This document shows, one piece after another, positions 63,447 through 64,000 of a DNA stretch of 64,000 bases (position 1 is the first letter of the stretch; the number at the start of each line of letters is the position of its first letter). Below the pieces are notes generated by a model. That model was not told the origin of the DNA and did no database searches. It was given only the letters and a program-made list of their open reading frames with translations. Source of the DNA: VXPQ01 sp965116435 (GTDB lineage Bacteria; Bacteroidota; Rhodothermia; Rhodothermales; VXPQ01); assembly GCA_965116435.1 (NCBI GenBank), contig OZ220686.1, forward strand, positions 2,108,001 to 2,172,000. Reading direction: 5' to 3'. Made by a program: the position numbers and the translations under genes.

Positions 63447-63475
63447 TTGACGTTCTCGTTTTTTGGTCGTATACT
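63447..63475 (+). promoter_or_regulatory. sigma70-type promoter before tag gene
   Basis: TTGACG (63447-63452) and TATACT (63470-63475) at 17-base spacing, 113 bases before the tag start. It is among the closest matches to the E. coli consensus in the window. Confidence 0.6.
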
Positions 63476-63587
63476 GGAAGGAAACAGAACAGAAACGAAA
63501 CCCAGAGCGATGAAAGCCCCCGGAAACCCAAGAAACCAAAGGTCGTCAAGCATTCTTTATGATAACCAACCCAAGGAGCAATACACG

Positions 63588-64000
63588 ATGCGAAGATGTC
63601 CATGGTGCGAGAAAACAGATATTGAGAGGGAGTATCACGACAGTGAGTGGGGAGTGCCAGTTTTCTCCGATTCAAAACAGTTTGAGTTTCTGATTCTCGA
63701 ATCCGCCCAGGCAGGCCTGAGCTGGCTTACAGTCCTTCGCAAAAGGGAGAACTACAGGCGTCTTTACGATGGATTTGATCCTGAAAAAGTGTCCCGCTAC
63801 GGAGAGCGGAAGATACGAGAGCTCATGTCGGACAGTGGAATAATACGCAACCGCAGGAAGATAGAGGCGTCGATAAACAATGCCGTGCGTTTTCTCGAGA
63901 TACAGGCGGAATTCGGAAGCTTCTCAGATTACCTGTGGGGATTTACAGACGGAGTCCCGGTTACAAACAGCTGGGAGGAAATGTCGGAAATGCCCGCCTC
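63588..64000 (+). CDS. tag: DNA-3-methyladenine glycosylase I, 3' end outside window
   Basis: The reading frame is open to the window's last base (137 codons plus two bases). RCPWCEKTDIEREYHDSEWG, AQAGLSWLTVLRKRENYRR and DSGIIRNRRKIEASINNA match Tag of E. coli, which removes 3-methyladenine from alkylated DNA. The Cys and His pair near the N-terminus is the zinc site of the family. Ribosome site AAGGAG at 63573-63578. The 3' part of the gene is not visible. Confidence 0.9.
   Translation, partial: MRRCPWCEKTDIEREYHDSEWGVPVFSDSKQFEFLILESAQAGLSWLTVLRKRENYRRLYDGFDPEKVSRYGERKIRELMSDSGIIRNRRKIEASINNAVRFLEIQAEFGSFSDYLWGFTDGVPVTNSWEEMSEMPA

Noticed and set aside
1..64000. tRNA or rRNA genes
   Set aside because: None was recognised by eye on either strand; a covariance-model scan would be needed to exclude a divergent tRNA.

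Overview
The window is a bacterial chromosome segment of high G+C, interrupted by clearly A+T-richer accessory patches. Several features fit a member of the FCB group near Rhodothermota/Balneolota: an M23 peptidase with a KKRYYYDP-type N-terminus, HPr kinase without a PTS cluster, a fused Kgd-type 2-oxoglutarate enzyme, a DUF2795 protein, and a ThuA/heme-dehydrogenase-type propeller fused to a cupredoxin. This placement is inference; no rRNA gene is present to settle it.

Layout. (1) 1-1124: the end of an AAA15-type ATPase gene and a DUF4276 partner cut to 60 codons, so a broken defence-like pair. (2) 1121-1993 prohibitin-type SPFH protein; 1994-2702 IS3 remnant and small palindromic repeats. 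(3) 2703-13173 catabolic and transport block: ThuA/propeller/HEAT/cupredoxin protein, cupin, Tm-1-like protein (frameshifted), PEP-hydrolase-family TIM barrel, MazG-like protein, xylose isomerase, SGLT-type symporter, secreted EEP hydrolase. (4) 13410-17058 accessory patch: AlbA_2/GHKL protein coupled to a ParA-like ATPase, RHH protein coupled to a DinB protein, VapC remnant. (5) Catalase and small proteins (17229-19830). (6) 19880-36277 a mixed island. A capsule/exopolysaccharide locus (glycosyltransferases, FkbM methyltransferase, flippase, O-antigen ligase-type polymerase, Wzz, Wza-type export protein) is interleaved with defence or toxin-like modules: a degenerate ImmA pair, a PIN-GNAT-EVE protein with an ASCH partner, a HicA-like locus and a decayed IS3 element. 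Two sugar-transfer genes carry 10-base G/C homopolymers that look like phase-variation tracts. One of these genes also has a duplicated 3' end placed in the alternative frame. (7) 36532-37990 two different minisatellite arrays flanking ispE. (8) 37991-61567 housekeeping block: PBP1A, rhomboid, EEP, ispG, pgsA, ftsY, fmt, galactokinase-like, MoxR, hprK, M23, DUF2795, Omp85, rlmD, SDR epimerase, kgd, rpsU, rdgB, dtd. (9) 61716-64000: two tandem secreted paralogs with a truncated third copy, then the start of a tag-type DNA glycosylase that runs off the window.

How the genes work together. The xylose isomerase, SGLT symporter and neighbours suggest sugar uptake and breakdown. The Wza/Wzz/polymerase/flippase operon on the minus strand would build and export a surface polysaccharide that the neighbouring glycosyltransferases and methyltransferase decorate. 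The candidate undescribed system is the PIN-GNAT-EVE/ASCH pair at 23196-25135. It joins a nuclease-type, an acetyltransferase-type and two PUA-fold modules in two overlapping genes under a near-consensus sigma70-type promoter.
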